Shown piece by piece: positions 32,916 through 45,558 of a stretch of 64,000 bases of DNA (position 1 is its first letter; each line of letters starts with the position of its first letter). A model generated the notes under the pieces. That model made no database searches. It had not been told where the DNA came from and was given only the letters and a program-made list of their open reading frames with translations. Source of the DNA: Dentipellis sp. KUC8613 (Eukaryota > Basidiomycota > Agaricomycetes > Russulales > Hericiaceae); assembly GCA_002286715.1 (NCBI GenBank), contig NSJX01000017.1, positions 65,654 through 129,653 on the forward strand, in the 5' to 3' direction. The translations under genes and the position numbers were made by a program.

Positions 32916-35900
32916 CTATGAGCTGCTCAAAGCGACTTGTGCCGTTTCCTAGCGAGGAGAGGAGTGAAGCTCAGTATATGATTTCACTCAAGTAACGAAA
33001 GGTAGCGTACCCTGAGACGGCCGAGGTTATGAACAATAGCAACATTCACCATCGTGCGGAGCTTCCTGCGCACGTCCGCCTTGTTCAGCGTCAGCTGGTA
33101 CGCGCCCGAGCAGTCGCAATGTCTGGACACATTATTCGACCTGAGCTGCTTGCACTTCGCGCAGCGCAAATCCTGCTGCGCGAAGGTGCGCTCCAGTGTA
33201 TGCACGATCTCCATGAGGTCGAGCTCGATCGCGACGCGGTCGTACTCGCCGTAGCACGTCGCGCACGTCCAGCGCACGGACACGTCGAGGTTGTTCGGCA
33301 GCAGCTCGGGGTCGCGACAGAAGTCGAAGTCGCGCAGCGCGTCGCAGTGCCGGCAGGGCACGTTCGGGAGGATGAGCGGCTCGCACGGGTTGCGGAAGAC
33401 GGCGTCCTCGCCGAAGCTCCGCACGCCGATCAGCTCGAGCGCGTTGCGCTTGAGCACGCCGACCTCGCTCGTGTACTCCTTCGCGAGCTCGAAGATGGCG
33501 CAGGCGAACTTGGCGAACTCGAGCACGGGGTCGCTGAGCTGCAGATAGGAGCCCGGGAGGATCGGGAACTCGAACTCGGCGAGCGTTTCCTCGTCTGCGG
33601 AGCGGTACCGCTGCTGCACGTTTTCGAGCGCTTTGAACACCCGTCGGGTGAGCCGCCGCGAGATGAAGTCCCGGAGGGCGTCCACCTCCTGCGTTTTGCT
33701 GGCATCGCGCTGTGTCGTGTCGGGCGCGCCATTGGGGAGGACTCGTAACGGCGCGCGGGAGCCTTCGTTCGACTTCTGCTTCACCTTGTACATCTCCAGG
33801 AGGAAGTATCGGACGAGGTTCATGAAATCGCGCTGGATGGCTGGTGGGAGGTACTTCTGGATATTCCAGCGCATTTCTATCGACAGCTCCTCGGGCGGCT
33901 CGATGGCGAGCGGGTCCTTGCAAACGACGCCACCTACATTCGCCTGGTCCATGAAGAGCAAGAAGTCGTAGAATCGCTCCGTGTTGAGATAGATGTGCTG
34001 GAAGAGCTCATGTGATGTCACCGCGGTGTTGATGTACGTAGCATATGCGTGCGCAGTCCCAGGAGGCTTGGATGTCACCAGGAGGATGCGGCTGAACTCT
34101 GCGTAGACCACCTGCGACCCGAGACGCTTGAACTCGGCCAATAGCTGGATGAATGTCTTGCGCATGAGGCCATGCACGAAGCGGTGTATGCTTGGGTCAT
34201 ACATATGCGACGCATTCGAGCTGACCCAGCGCCAGAAGTGGTCGATCGCCAGCGTCGCAGGGCTCTCGAAGTTATAGCGGATCTTGTCAAGGAGCCAGGT
34301 CTTGATCATGTTCTTCATCACCGAGAACGTCTGAGGAGACACATTGGACTCTCCCAACGTGAGATCGCGATTAGCCTCGCCGTCCGTGAACTCGTCGATT
34401 GTATGCGACACGGAGTCGAAGGCGGTCGTGCCACCACTGCCTTCGAGCTCATTGACGACGACGGAGTGAAGCACAGAGTTGACAGCAAGGTTGCGGACAG
34501 TGACCTCGAGGCAGACATTAGAGTAGCATCCAGGATTCATGAACTCCGTGTTGGGTAGCTCTTCTGTGAATTGCCTGTCGTCCTCTAGACCGCCCAGATC
34601 GGGCTTGCCACTCGGCGACCACCAGAGCACTGCATCCTGATTCAGTAGGCGACGTGCAAACTCCATATCTGCGAGGAAAAGCGGCTGGTCGCCGTCGATA
34701 TGGCCAACAGGCACATCGTAGTACTCAGCGAGAGAAATCATACGGTCAAGCCAACGACCCAGTGACATGTAGCGGTTGAGCATCTTCTTCGCAACGCCTT
34801 TTTGCCAGGGGAAGACGTCAAGACTATGGGCTGCCTTTGCCTTCGACATAGACAACACGGGGAAAGAGGCGAGCTTGGGCATGTTGGCGTCGAAGTATGT
34901 CTGCTCCTTCATCGACGAGATGACTATTGTGAACGACTGGCTTTCGAGTACGCCAAGCTCCCGAGAGATCGCCTTCAGAGCTGTGACGTCGTTGTTGTGA
35001 TAGGTCGAAGTGAAGTCGCGGCTCGGCGGATACTCCACCGAGATACTGGCATATTTAGAGCGGTGCTCCTCCAAGATTTCCATGTAAGACTCGCGCAGGT
35101 GTGTAATGGGCTGCCGCTTAGTCGCGGGGTCCACCAGATGGAGTCGAACGTTTCCGTTAGGCAGGAAAAGCGCGAAGACGTGAACAGGTGCGTTGACGGA
35201 GCATGCGTGATACAGGAACAAATACTTGCCAGCCCGCCCCTCGTCCATGTATTTGGCACGAGGTGACGGGGCCTCTTGCTCGAGTTCGTCAAGATCGAGA
35301 CCATTCATTTGGGCGCGATTCAGAGTGAGGGACTCCTTCGTGGCGCAGGTCTTCCCGAGTTTGAGCAGCCCACGCACGACGAGAGGCACCTTCATAAAAC
35401 GCCTGTTAGCACTTCAAAGCACCAGAATGCATATGTTGACTGACCTGCAGTTCGAAGATTCCATCCACGTTCGGATCGTTCATCAGGTCCACGAAGTGCT
35501 CCTGGCCCTCTTGATAGATGTCCTCCTTCACCGAGATCTTGTACAAGTTATTGCACGGCAGGTTCCTCGGCAGATTCCTCACGACCTTATTGCATGAGTA
35601 CAAATCTGTTCGGAAGAGCCCCGGCGCCGGTGGGGACCTCAAATGCAGGTAAAACTCGCGTGGGATACGCAGCGAAAACGACGCAAGCTCTGAGTCCACA
35701 CAGAGCCAGAGGATAAATTTGCCCGGCGTCTTCGTCGGGCGCAACTGCACGATATCCCAGCGCGACGATGCCTTCTTCATCCGCGCACCCCGGAACATAC
35801 GCGGCATCGATACTGTTTCTTCGTCCTGTTTTTGAGTGATCCGCCTCCACCGCGGTCGCATCGCCCTGATCCACCGACGGTAATCCACATGCTCATCGGG

Positions 35901-38900
35901 CAAAGGCTCAAATTCTGTGGTCGTAGGCTGTTCGGGGGAGCGGTCTCTCCGTCTGTTCTTCTTGTTGACGAACCCAACCTTGGCTGGACGGAAGCCTGTC
36001 GGTTTCTGTCTGGGCTCCCCAAAGTCCTCGATTTCGGCACCGTGGTTTTGGAACGGATCGTCCTGGGTCTGTGACTTGAAGAAGTCCGTGATATTGTGCT
36101 GGTGAAATTTATCGTCGAGGGCTGCGACACGACGGTGCAGCCAGTCGGGATGGCGGATGCGCGGGACGGGGTTCGCAACCTTCTGCATGGCTGCCGGGAT
36201 GGTGATGAGTTTCTGGATGACCGAACCGAGCCGCTCGATGTAGTAGTCCCAGTCCAGGATAGACCGCAGCTCGAAGTTCGTCAGGCCGTTGTCCTTGAGC
36301 CACTTGCGCAGGTACAGCCGCTTGACGCTCTCCTCCGCCGAGAAGATAGCCACCGGGATAGCGCGGTCCGTGACAGGCATCCCAAGCGGACGCTCTGAGA
36401 TGATGAATTTACACGCAAGACCCTTGTCCTTGACCATCTGGTCGCCCAAGAACTCCGCCAGACGCTTCGCCGTGCTGATACTTGTCGATTTCTGGCCACC
36501 ATATTCCGCAAGCGTCTTCGACATGCTCCTGTTCTCCGCAATGAGTTCGACGAGCTCTTCGTCGGAGAGATCCGCGGCCTTGCTGAAGAGTACGTCAAGC
36601 CAGCGGTCTGCGATCTGCGCGACGGCGGCGTAGCACTCCTCCGTAGTGTCCCCGAGGAGGAACTTCTCGAAGATCTGCGACTGGAAAATCTTGATGAGCT
36701 GCAGCTCGCCGCGACGCTTGACCTCGAAACCCTTGAGCTCGGCAAGCGAGCCGTCGTCGTTGAACACGGCATAGCGTTTCTTGAGCAGCTTGTCCTCCTC
36801 CTTCGAAGATGGCAGGATCATCGCACGGTACGGCCCGTCCAGCTCGAAGAAGATCGAGTTCTCGCTATGCACCTTGTATGCGCCCGACTCCGGCTCGAGG
36901 TCATGGTACTGGTGGTTCGTGAACTGGTCATGCACGAGATGGTTCAGCATCGTACACGGGTACGAGAATGCGATCGCCTTTCCATTCTCGAGCTTGAACT
37001 TGAAGTTCTCCGGGAACACACCAGGCAGCATGCACCAAATACCGTCCGTATCAAGCTCGAGCGGGCGACCGACCTGCTCCACCAGTTGGCGCGCCATCTG
37101 GATGATCGTCGCGCCCGTGAGGCACGTCACGCCGGCCATCTCCATCGAGTGCCAGCGCGCGCCCTTGCGCATGACGTACCCGTAGAACGAGTTGAGGATG
37201 CACTTGTGCGCGAGCTGCAGCGAGTCGTACACGACGATGAGCTTGCGCGCCTCGTCGATCTCCGCGAGGCTGCGGTCCGCGCCGACCAGCGCGTCCAGGT
37301 TTTTCTTCCACGTCTTGTGCAGGCCCTTGTACTCGTACCGCCGGTCGCGGAAGCGCCGCACGGTGTCCACGTAGAACGGGTTCTCGCGCTGGCAGATGAT
37401 CGCCTCGCGGTTCTCCACCTTCGTGTCCTTGATCTTCTTGTACACCTTGCGCGAGTAGTCGCCCAGCCGCTTGTGCAGGAGCGCGGTCTGCTCTGTCGCC
37501 GTCAGCTCGGGGAAGCGCCGCGGAGGCTGTCCGGGCTTCTTCGGCGGGAACGTCTCCTGGTTCAGCGCGTGCCGGATCATGTTGTACTCGTCTCGTCGTG
37601 CGGGGAAGAACTCGCCCCTCCATGCCCATGTGAGCCGCCGGTCGCACGTCTTGCCAGGTCTGTTGAAGTCGCAGACAGCGCATTGTGACTCGTCGACAAT
37701 TGAGTCTGGCTGCAGCCGGTTTGACAACATGATGTTCGGGTACATGGCCGCGACATCGAGATGGTAGATTAGAGGCTTGTCCGTGCGCAGGGGGTTGTCG
37801 CGCATTTCCTCGAGCTTCGCCTGGATCCCGGCCTTGACCTCCTCATAATTCATCACGTCGTCCAGCGACGACTTGAACTCCTCGACGATGCAGAAAGTGA
37901 GCGCCGCGTCGAGCTCGTCAATAAGCTGCAGGGCGAGACATGATCTGAGTAGTTCGCTCAATTATAATCCATAATACGACAGACCTTCTGCGCTGCAGAC
38001 GGCACGATCTTGAAGTGCGTCGGGATGTCACTCCGGAAAACACCCGCCTCGAGCGCCTCGACGTGTCCGCCGACGTAGGTCTCCGACGCCAGCAAATGCC
38101 CCTCGAACATGTTCCCATGCTCGTCTTCATGACGGTTCGGCATGATGACATGCCCGCGGAATGCCTCCACCTGTTCCTCACACGGATTAACATCAGCCTG
38201 GCAGAGATAAATGGCTTGCGCACCATAAGCAACGTCTCGCACAGCGTCCCTGTGCCCTTCCGCAACACCTCGTCTGGGCGTAGCGGAATGATGTTGCACA
38301 GCGAGAAGATGAACGGGTGCACGTACTTCATGTACAAGTAGTATGTTGCTACTGCATCGGAGACGGAGTACTGCGCGAGTGTCTGTGGCTGCTCCATCGC
38401 ATACCTACCCAACATCATTAAGATTCACCTCACCCAAAAGAACGATGGCGTATAGAATAGAACTCACGGTGTCATAAGTTCCGGGTCAAGCTCAATAGGA
38501 TTATACCCCAGTTTCGCGACCGTCACGGCTTTCAGACCCTGACTGCCCTGCGGCAGATACGAGTCGCGCTTCACCCAGCGGAAGCAGTCCATGTGCGCAC
38601 ACGTGCGGCTCTTGAACTCGTCCTCCTGGTCTATCGCAAAGCCCGTCTCGAGGTACATGTCCATCCCGTGCGTCTTCGCGCGCGCACACAGGAACGGGAA
38701 ATCGAAGAAGTCGCCGTTGAACGTCGCCATGACTGTCGGCTTGACCTCCTGGATGTGCTCGAACCAGCGTGCAATTGTCGCCGCCTGTACACGCGCACGC
38801 GTCAGAAAAGAATGGGTATAGAAAAGGAAAAAGAGACAAACCTCGTCCGGCTCATTAAAGACGATAAACGGGCCCTCATATCCCTCCTTCGGGGTATACT

Positions 38901-40062
38901 CAAAGTCCTCAATATCCTCGCCCACAATCTCGCGGTTCGTAATCAAGTATCCCTGCCCGTCAATCATATACGAGATCATCATCACCTGGTCGACCGCCTG
39001 GTCCGGAAACTTCAGCGGCGCCTTGGTCGTCTCGATGTCGTACGCCATCACGACGGGGTCCGGGCGCTTCACGCGGTCCTCGAGCACCGCGAACGCGGGC
39101 TGGCCCGCGCCGAACGTCACCGCGTACCACATTCCGACGCGGATCTCGTTGTCCATCGCCACGCGCAGGTAGTACGGCACGTCGAACTCGCGGATGTCGA
39201 TGATCGCGTCGCGCGGGTCGCCGCCGGTTCCCGCGTGCGCGTCCTCGAGCTCGACGTGCGTCGACGCGGCCGCGGCGTTGACGACCTCCGCGTACGCGTC
39301 GACCGCGCTGCGCTTCGCGGCGTTCGCGAGCGCGAGCGGCATGAGCTCGCGCCGCGCCGCGAGCAGGTCCGAGACGTTGCGGAAGCAGAGCTGCAGGTAC
39401 AGCCGCCGGTGGCCGAGGAGGTGGTTCGGCTGCTTCAGGTCCTCCTTGTGCTCGCGCACGATGCGGCAGATCACGCCCTCGTACTTTTTGATCAGCCACT
39501 CCTCGACGGTCGTCTCTGTGCCGCTCTGCGCGTGCGGTCGTTCGGCATCAGCGGGGAGTACGGGGAAGGGGGAGGGGGGAGACGTACGACGCAGCCGATG
39601 TAGAAATATGGCTCGTACGCCATCGTGCACTTGAACATCCCGCCGTCATCCTGAATGAAATAATAATCCACCGCCGCCTTCCCGCCCGGCCAGTCCGCGT
39701 CCTTCACCAGCGTCTACCGCCCCACCCACCAGCACACATCAGCCCACGACCACCCACCACGCTACCACAAACTGCAAACGCACCGGATGCATATTGATCA
39801 GCCACCCCTCGCGCCGCGCGCCTTCCTGCACGCGCGCAAACCCCATCTTCTCGTCGATCTCGTCGCTCACGCGCACCTGCTCGAACCGCTCCGCGAGCAT
39901 CGTGCCCTCGTCATCGCGCGACAGCCCCGCGTCGCCCCCACCGCCCCCGCCGCGTCCGTTTCCGTTACCGCGTCCGCGAAAGGAGCTGCCGCGCCCGCGG
40001 AAGCTGCCGCCGCGCGTGCCGCGGAAGGAGCCGCGCGAGCGTGTGTTGGTGCCTCGGGCCAT
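32916..40062 (-). CDS. POL2: DNA polymerase epsilon catalytic subunit
   Basis: Leading-strand replicative polymerase with 3'-5' proofreading. Exons: 40062-39784, 39713-39588, 39525-38842, 38784-38468, 38404-38224, 38170-37985, 37925-35445, 35389-33011, 32948-32916; about 2221 residues (yeast Pol2 2222). Exonuclease motifs MAYDIETTK (about 295), NGDFFDFPF and [10 protein letters not shown] have their acidic residues. Polymerase motif [11 protein letters not shown] (about 647), motif [12 protein letters not shown] and motif [11 protein letters not shown] (about 883) are intact. [13 protein letters not shown] matches the catalytic-domain iron-sulphur Cys motif. The C-terminal half is the inactive polymerase module, ending in two Cys clusters (CRHCDAL...CATC; CAKCKQL...CDCS). 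The N-terminus is an RGG-rich extension. The 35390-35444 intron uses the AAG acceptor that restores [15 protein letters not shown]; the last 33-nt exon is inferred. Confidence 0.96.
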
Positions 40063-41058
40063 GGGGAGTGGGTATGGCCGGGTATGTGGGGAGGATGGGA
40101 GGGGGGATGGGAGGGAGATGGAAGAATGAGCGAGCTGGTCACGGTGGGCGCTTGATGTTGCGTGTGACGGGACGCGTCTGTAACGCGTTCGTGACACGAG
40201 CGCCAATTTCATGCCATCATCAGGCTCTTGGTTCGAGTTTGACTTTCAGAAACACTTCGAGTTAGGTTCTACGCATCAAATAAACCCTGTCGACGGGTGG
40301 ATATCACGATGTTACCACAGAAAATATGCCTGTTCGTGTACAGTATACACCACCCCAATCGCGGCCATCGACGCCCAAAGTCCAAACCAGTGACCACACC
40401 ATAAACATGCTCAAACCCGTACCCACATGACACTTCGAATTCATCAGCTCCTCTTCGCCACAGCCGCGAGTACCCCACGCGGCCCCACCTCCACATAGAC
40501 ACGACACCATCCCAGGAAACCCAAACGCCGTGAGCATCATCCAAATCCCGCAATGCAGATACCAGATAATGCTATGGGTGGATTCCGATTCCAAGGATGT
40601 ATGCACACAGCGCCGCACGCAGCACACATGTACGCACTACGTAGCTACGCGGCACGGGTGTATGTATGTATGTACAGTAGAGTATCGGTACCGAGCTAAC
40701 TGAACTGCAACAACAACAGCACAACAAGAAAGACGACGACAGACTGGGGTGAAAACGAGACACGACGGGAGCTGGAGACACGAGAGGGGAGAAACGAGGC
40801 AGGAGGCGGGAGACGGAGGACGGAAGACGGGACTAAGACGAGGTGGGGGGATGAGATGAGATGAGAGTGAGTACTTAGATGGCAGTGAGTAGCAGGCGGG
40901 CCGGGCGGCGTCCGTGTGGGTGGTAGAGGATGGATGAGTCCGGAGCGAGGGCTACAGTGTGGACGTGGACGTGGATATGGATATGGACGTGCGGGGCGTG
41001 GTGTGTGGTGTGAGCGGTGCGAGGGTATCTGGACCGTGAGCGCTGCGAGAGGACAGGG
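40063..41058. other. Intergenic with simple repeats
   Basis: 5' side of POL2 and 3' flank of HYM1. Contains TGTATGTATG near 40655-40675 and a GATGA run near 40852-40868. No gene. Confidence 0.6.
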
Positions 41059-42418
41059 TCAGAGTCCCTGGATCTGGACGATGAGGAACTGCTTCTCGTC
41101 CTGTCGGTTTCGTGCATCAGCGCTACATCAAATGTAGAGCACAAGAGGGATGGCACGTACCGTGAATTGCTCGTCTTTTCATAGATGGTTCATGATCAGT
41201 CGGTGGGTTCATACGCGAGAAAATGAACGCAAGGGACGCACCATCCTTGTCATTATGGAAGTTCTTCAAGAACACGAGCAACTTATCGCGGTTCCTCCGG
41301 AGGATGCTCTCGATCTGGGGCGGCTTCTTCGGGTTCGCAACAAAGACCTTGAAAACGTGGAACGCCTCGAACTGGATGTTCTTGCTCTTATCGCGCAGGA
41401 GGTTCATCATCATCTTGAGGTTCGCCTCGTTCGCGATGTAGCGCGTCATGACGTTGAAGTTCGCGCGGTCGAGCAGGATCTCGCCGAGCAGCTTCAAGGA
41501 CTGCCGCTTTGTGACGTAATTGTTCGAGAGAATGAGCATCGTGAAAGAGTTGAAGAACTGCCGGGCGTGCCACGTTAGTATTTCGATATGAAGTGACAGC
41601 GGGTGGCGTACGCGGTCGTAGTTCTTATCGAGGTATTCGGCGACCATCGGCTTGTGTCTTGTAAGCGTCTCCTTGAGACTCGAATACGCATCGCACGAGA
41701 TCCCAAACGTCGTCGTCTCGATATAATGCGGGAACTTGTAGAACCTACTCCACAAAATGAGCCACCCGCCCCACCGTCAAACCAACACATAAAAGAAAGC
41801 ACGCACTCGTCCGAATACAACAGGATCTTGCACAAAGGCTCATGGCGGAGCATCTCCCTGAGAATCATGCCCGTATTCAGCGCGACATCCTCGTTCTCGT
41901 ATCCGGCGAGCGCAGCAAACAGGACCTCGCGCTTGGACGAGATGTACTCGACGGTCGGCCAGCGCGCGCCGATCTGCCGCCGGAGGAGGTTGTTGAACAC
42001 CTGCACGGCATCCTTGCGCGCCTCAAAGTCGAACCGTGCGATGTGCACGACGAGCAGGTAGAGCAGGTCCGTGCTGTACGTCTCCTGCGCGAGCTGCGCA
42101 AGGAGCTCGGGGACCGGATCTGCGGCGGACGGAGGATATGAGATAGTGCGATCTAGCGCGGGCGCGGAGAAAGGGGCCGCTCACCGCCGTCGCCGTAGAG
42201 CACGCCCTTGATCTGCTGCAGGTGCTTGCTGATCTCCTCGTTCGCCTGCGCGCACCAGGATCGGCCGTTCAGCACGGGCCACCGCCAGCGCCCGAGGGAG
42301 GAACACGCACCTTCTTCCTGGCCTCGCCGGGGGGCGCCGAGTCGAGTCTGAGGATGTTGTCGCGGAGGCCGCGCACGAGGTCGGGGGGTGTGCGCTGCTT
42401 TGTCTTGAAGAAGTTCAT
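41059..42418 (-). CDS. HYM1: Mo25/Hym1 (CAB39) scaffold protein
   Basis: Armadillo-like helical scaffold that supports GCK-family kinases in the RAM/MOR polarity pathway (the animal partner is STRAD-LKB1). Exons 42418-42311, 42245-42185, 42119-41807, 41744-41612, 41557-41242, 41174-41161 and 41100-41059 give 328 residues (human 341). Family blocks in order: [82 protein letters not shown] across an intron, [40 protein letters not shown] and the end [19 protein letters not shown] 14-nt microexon (41161-41174) encodes DEQFT and is supported by the matching human DEQFNDEK. Confidence 0.95.
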
Positions 42419-44831
42419 GGTTTGTGTGGATGGAGGAGGGAGAGGAGAGGAGAGGAGAGAAAGGGAGGCGTGGGCTTGACGGCCGCGCCGTCGATTGGGC
42501 AGGGTTACGGCGTTGCACGCGCTGTGTCTGCTGTATTTGTACGTCCGCGCGCCTCGTCTTTGCTTTGCCTCTTCTCTCTCCAGCATCCCCTCGGCCCGCC
42601 ACGCCCACACGCCCACACTCCCGTCCTCATCGCACCACATCGCTCATCACTTCCTATCGCATTCGTCTGCCTCTCAATCCGAATCCGAATCCCCGCTCCC
42701 CCTCCATCCATGCCACCTCCACCAGCATACAGGAACGCAACATGTGTTTCCGCCTCCGAGAGCGGTCATTCGCCCTCTGATGTTCCTGGCCAGGTGACTC
42801 AGCGTGCGTCATACGCGCTCGTCCTCTGCACCACTCGCGACTCGGGTCGGATTCGCGTGTGAGGGATGCCCCCGGCCCATATAGCGTCCTCGGGCGAGCA
42901 GCCCTGCTCCTCGATCCACAGCGCTGCTGTGATAGGCTCGACGGATCAAGATATCCTACCCCCATAGATCGAATCGGAGGCTGTCCCTGGTACGCCCCTC
43001 GCTGCGAACACTAGCCCCAATCGACTCCTGCTCGCACTCTGCTCGGCTCCAGGTCGACTGGCTGGATGCTTACATCTCGACGCCGAGTCGTTTCAGATCC
43101 TCAAGAGGTCAAGATGGCACGCCCACATACAGCCCATGGAGCGGCCGGCGAAACTGGAGGACCTGGTGCTCTACTGATGCCGCCGACTCGGGAGGTGTCC
43201 CCGATCCAGAAGCGCCTGTACGCCCCGGCGTGGAGCTTATAATGAACCCTTGTGTGTCCCGCGACCGGCTCCGGGGGAATTTAGGCTCGCCGGGCTCTTT
43301 CTGCGTATATACATCTAATCCTCCGCTCCAATCTTCTCTTATTCCCGTTGGCCACCTCTGAACTCTCTTGCTACCTACGACGATACGCTGGGAATCGGAC
43401 CCGCCGTCGACTCTATGCATTGCGCTATCTACGCCTCAGCCGCTCACAACTCAATACTTCCGGCCATGGAACTGTATTCGTATCTCAGCCATATTGCCGC
43501 AGGATGCTATCGCTCTACGCCTTGCTCTCGACGAGCCTGGGCAACACCACATCTTCTTTACAACGGGATGCACTTCCATGATGGGACACGCTGACTCAAT
43601 TTGTCTCGGGCCGATACACTCTACAGTATCTCTGCCGACTTGCAAGCATCTCAGGACACACGTGGGCGCGCATATAATGCGTGTTACGGCCGTATGGGAT
43701 ACGTTCGGCCGCCCTCTCTCAATGCGTTGGGCGCATACAGTACTGGCCATTGCGCCTCTCTCAGTATCTCTGGACCAAGCCTATGATTACGCTCGTCGCG
43801 ATATATTCATGCATCTCCGACTTCAAGCAAGCTTTAGCTTCCGCTGTAGGGTCCTCGGATGGGCACGCGCGCCTCTACGGTGGATGTGGTCTGCATTGAG
43901 AGCTTGTCACCGCCCGCGGCCGTGCGCAGGTCTTGTGCTTCATTTGCTACTGGACGTGTTCTTTCTGGAGCTCGTGCCACTCTATTGACCAGATACACTG
44001 ATAGCGTTCTTGATGCATTACTAGATACTAGGCCTGGCCAAATTCGGATGGCGTCGTTCGTCCTAGGATTTCGTCCGCAGTGGTTCCTCAGGTCACGCCC
44101 TTCCGTACGATGGTACCGGTTCTATCCCCTGCGCCCACTCGATCCCAGGACTCATCATTCTGCTCCCGCCTCCTTCACAGACCTGCACCCCCGAGCCCTA
44201 CATGTTTATTGGTTGCCCAAAAGCGCATTCACGCGCACAGTATCACGGTGCTGCATCCTCCCGGATTGTGCTCGCAGATGTACGTCTGGTCGACATCATA
44301 TATCAGCTATATCTCACGATCGTCGCTACGGCTGCATCGATGCCGGATGACAGGCAGATCCGGCGTGGACAGGATACGTTCATTGCTTAGCGCCGCTGTG
44401 CTGATCGTCCATGGCTGCGTCGGCGGTCAGGCTGCGCTGCCCGCTACTGCTACTTACTGCATACATATCCCCCTCGTTCTCACCTCTCATTTTCTTCAGC
44501 AATATTATAACTAATAATACAATGCATCTATATTCTTTTTATCGCTTTCCCCGCGCGCCCTCGTATGCGAACACGCACGCCGACTCACCGGGGTGTCATG
44601 TCCGCGAGAAACGAACGTTGCTGCACCGCGTTCAGTGTGAACCGCCTCCACGTGACGCGCGCAATCAAAAGGCGATGTCAATTGTCGACGCGCCCCGCGC
44701 CCACGGCCCAGTCAAAAGCCAAAACCCCCGCCTTTTTGCTCTCACATCCCCCCACATTGCTCTTCCCCCGCACGCCTCGACACAGTTACTAGACGTTAGA
44801 CGCTAGGCGTTACAAGTTAGATTCTCTAGAG
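42419..44831. other. Long intergenic, no gene recognised
   Basis: 2.4 kb between the HYM1 and GNA1 starts. G/A-rich tract at 42425-42475. The 43368-44514 frames have no recognisable motif, signal or splice chain. May hold lineage-specific or non-coding transcripts that I cannot see. Confidence 0.45.
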
Positions 44832-45558
44832 ATGCCGTTCACGCCCGACGACCAGCTCGAACTCACCTTCCCGCCCGAGCTCATCCCGCAACAAGTGCGC
44901 AAGGAGCTGCATGAGTCCATCCACGTAGGCCCCTCGCCCCCTTCCCCAAAACTCCTCCCTAAACTCTCTTTTCTTGCACCCAGATCCGCCCGCTCGCAAT
45001 GACCGACTACCACCGCGGGCACCTCGACGTGCTGCGCGTGCTCACGCTCGTCACGGACCCGGGCGAGACCGCGTACCGCGCACAGCTCGCCGCGCAGCTC
45101 AGCGCGCCGTACACGTACTACACCGTCGTGCTCATCGAGCGCGCAAGCGACCGCATCGTCGGCGTCGGCACGCTCTTCCTCGAGCGCAAGTTCGTGCGCG
45201 CGCTCGGCGTCGTCGGGCACATCGAGGACATCGCCGTCGACAAGGGCATGCAGGGCAAGAAGCTGGGCATTCGTATTATTCAGGCGCTTACGGGAATTAG
45301 TGAGAGTAGGGGCTCGTATAAGACGATTTTGAATTGTAGTGATGCGAATATCCGTGAGTGTGCTGTTCTCGAACAGGCAGTGGATTGGGGAGACTGATGA
45401 ACGTGCTCCGGACAGCGTTCTACGAGAAGTGCGGGTTTGAGAAGAAGGAGAACGAGATGGTGCGTGTCCTCGTGTTGTATTCGTGCTACAGCGAAACTGA
45501 CTCTGTCCTTCTACAGGCAAAATACGCGAACGACCGCGCGCGCACGCCGCGTCTCTAG
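44832..45558 (+). CDS. GNA1: Glucosamine-6-phosphate N-acetyltransferase, copy 1
   Basis: GNAT-fold enzyme that acetylates glucosamine-6-phosphate with acetyl-CoA in the route to UDP-GlcNAc and chitin. Exons 44832-44924, 44984-45353, 45416-45459 and 45517-45558 give 182 residues. Motifs: IRPLAMTDYHRGHLDVLRVL, VGVGTLFLERKFVRALGVVG, GHIEDIAVDKGMQGKKLG (acetyl-CoA loop, with KK where many orthologues have GQGLG), GSYKTILNCSDANIPFYEKC and GFEKKENEMAKYANDRA. The catalytic-region GHIEDIAV and FYEKCG blocks are intact. Small C-terminal exons are phase-consistent. A diverged tandem copy follows at 47269. Confidence 0.94.

Noticed and set aside
36867..37688. 273-codon plus-strand frame inside POL2
   Set aside because: Antisense shadow of the polymerase motifs A-C region.
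38593..39603. 336-codon plus-strand frame inside POL2
   Set aside because: Antisense shadow of the conserved POL2 exonuclease region, Arg/His-rich, no recognisable motif.
43368..44514. Chain of open frames in the HYM1-GNA1 intergenic region
   Set aside because: No motif, signal peptide or consistent exon chain; amino-acid composition resembles random translation.
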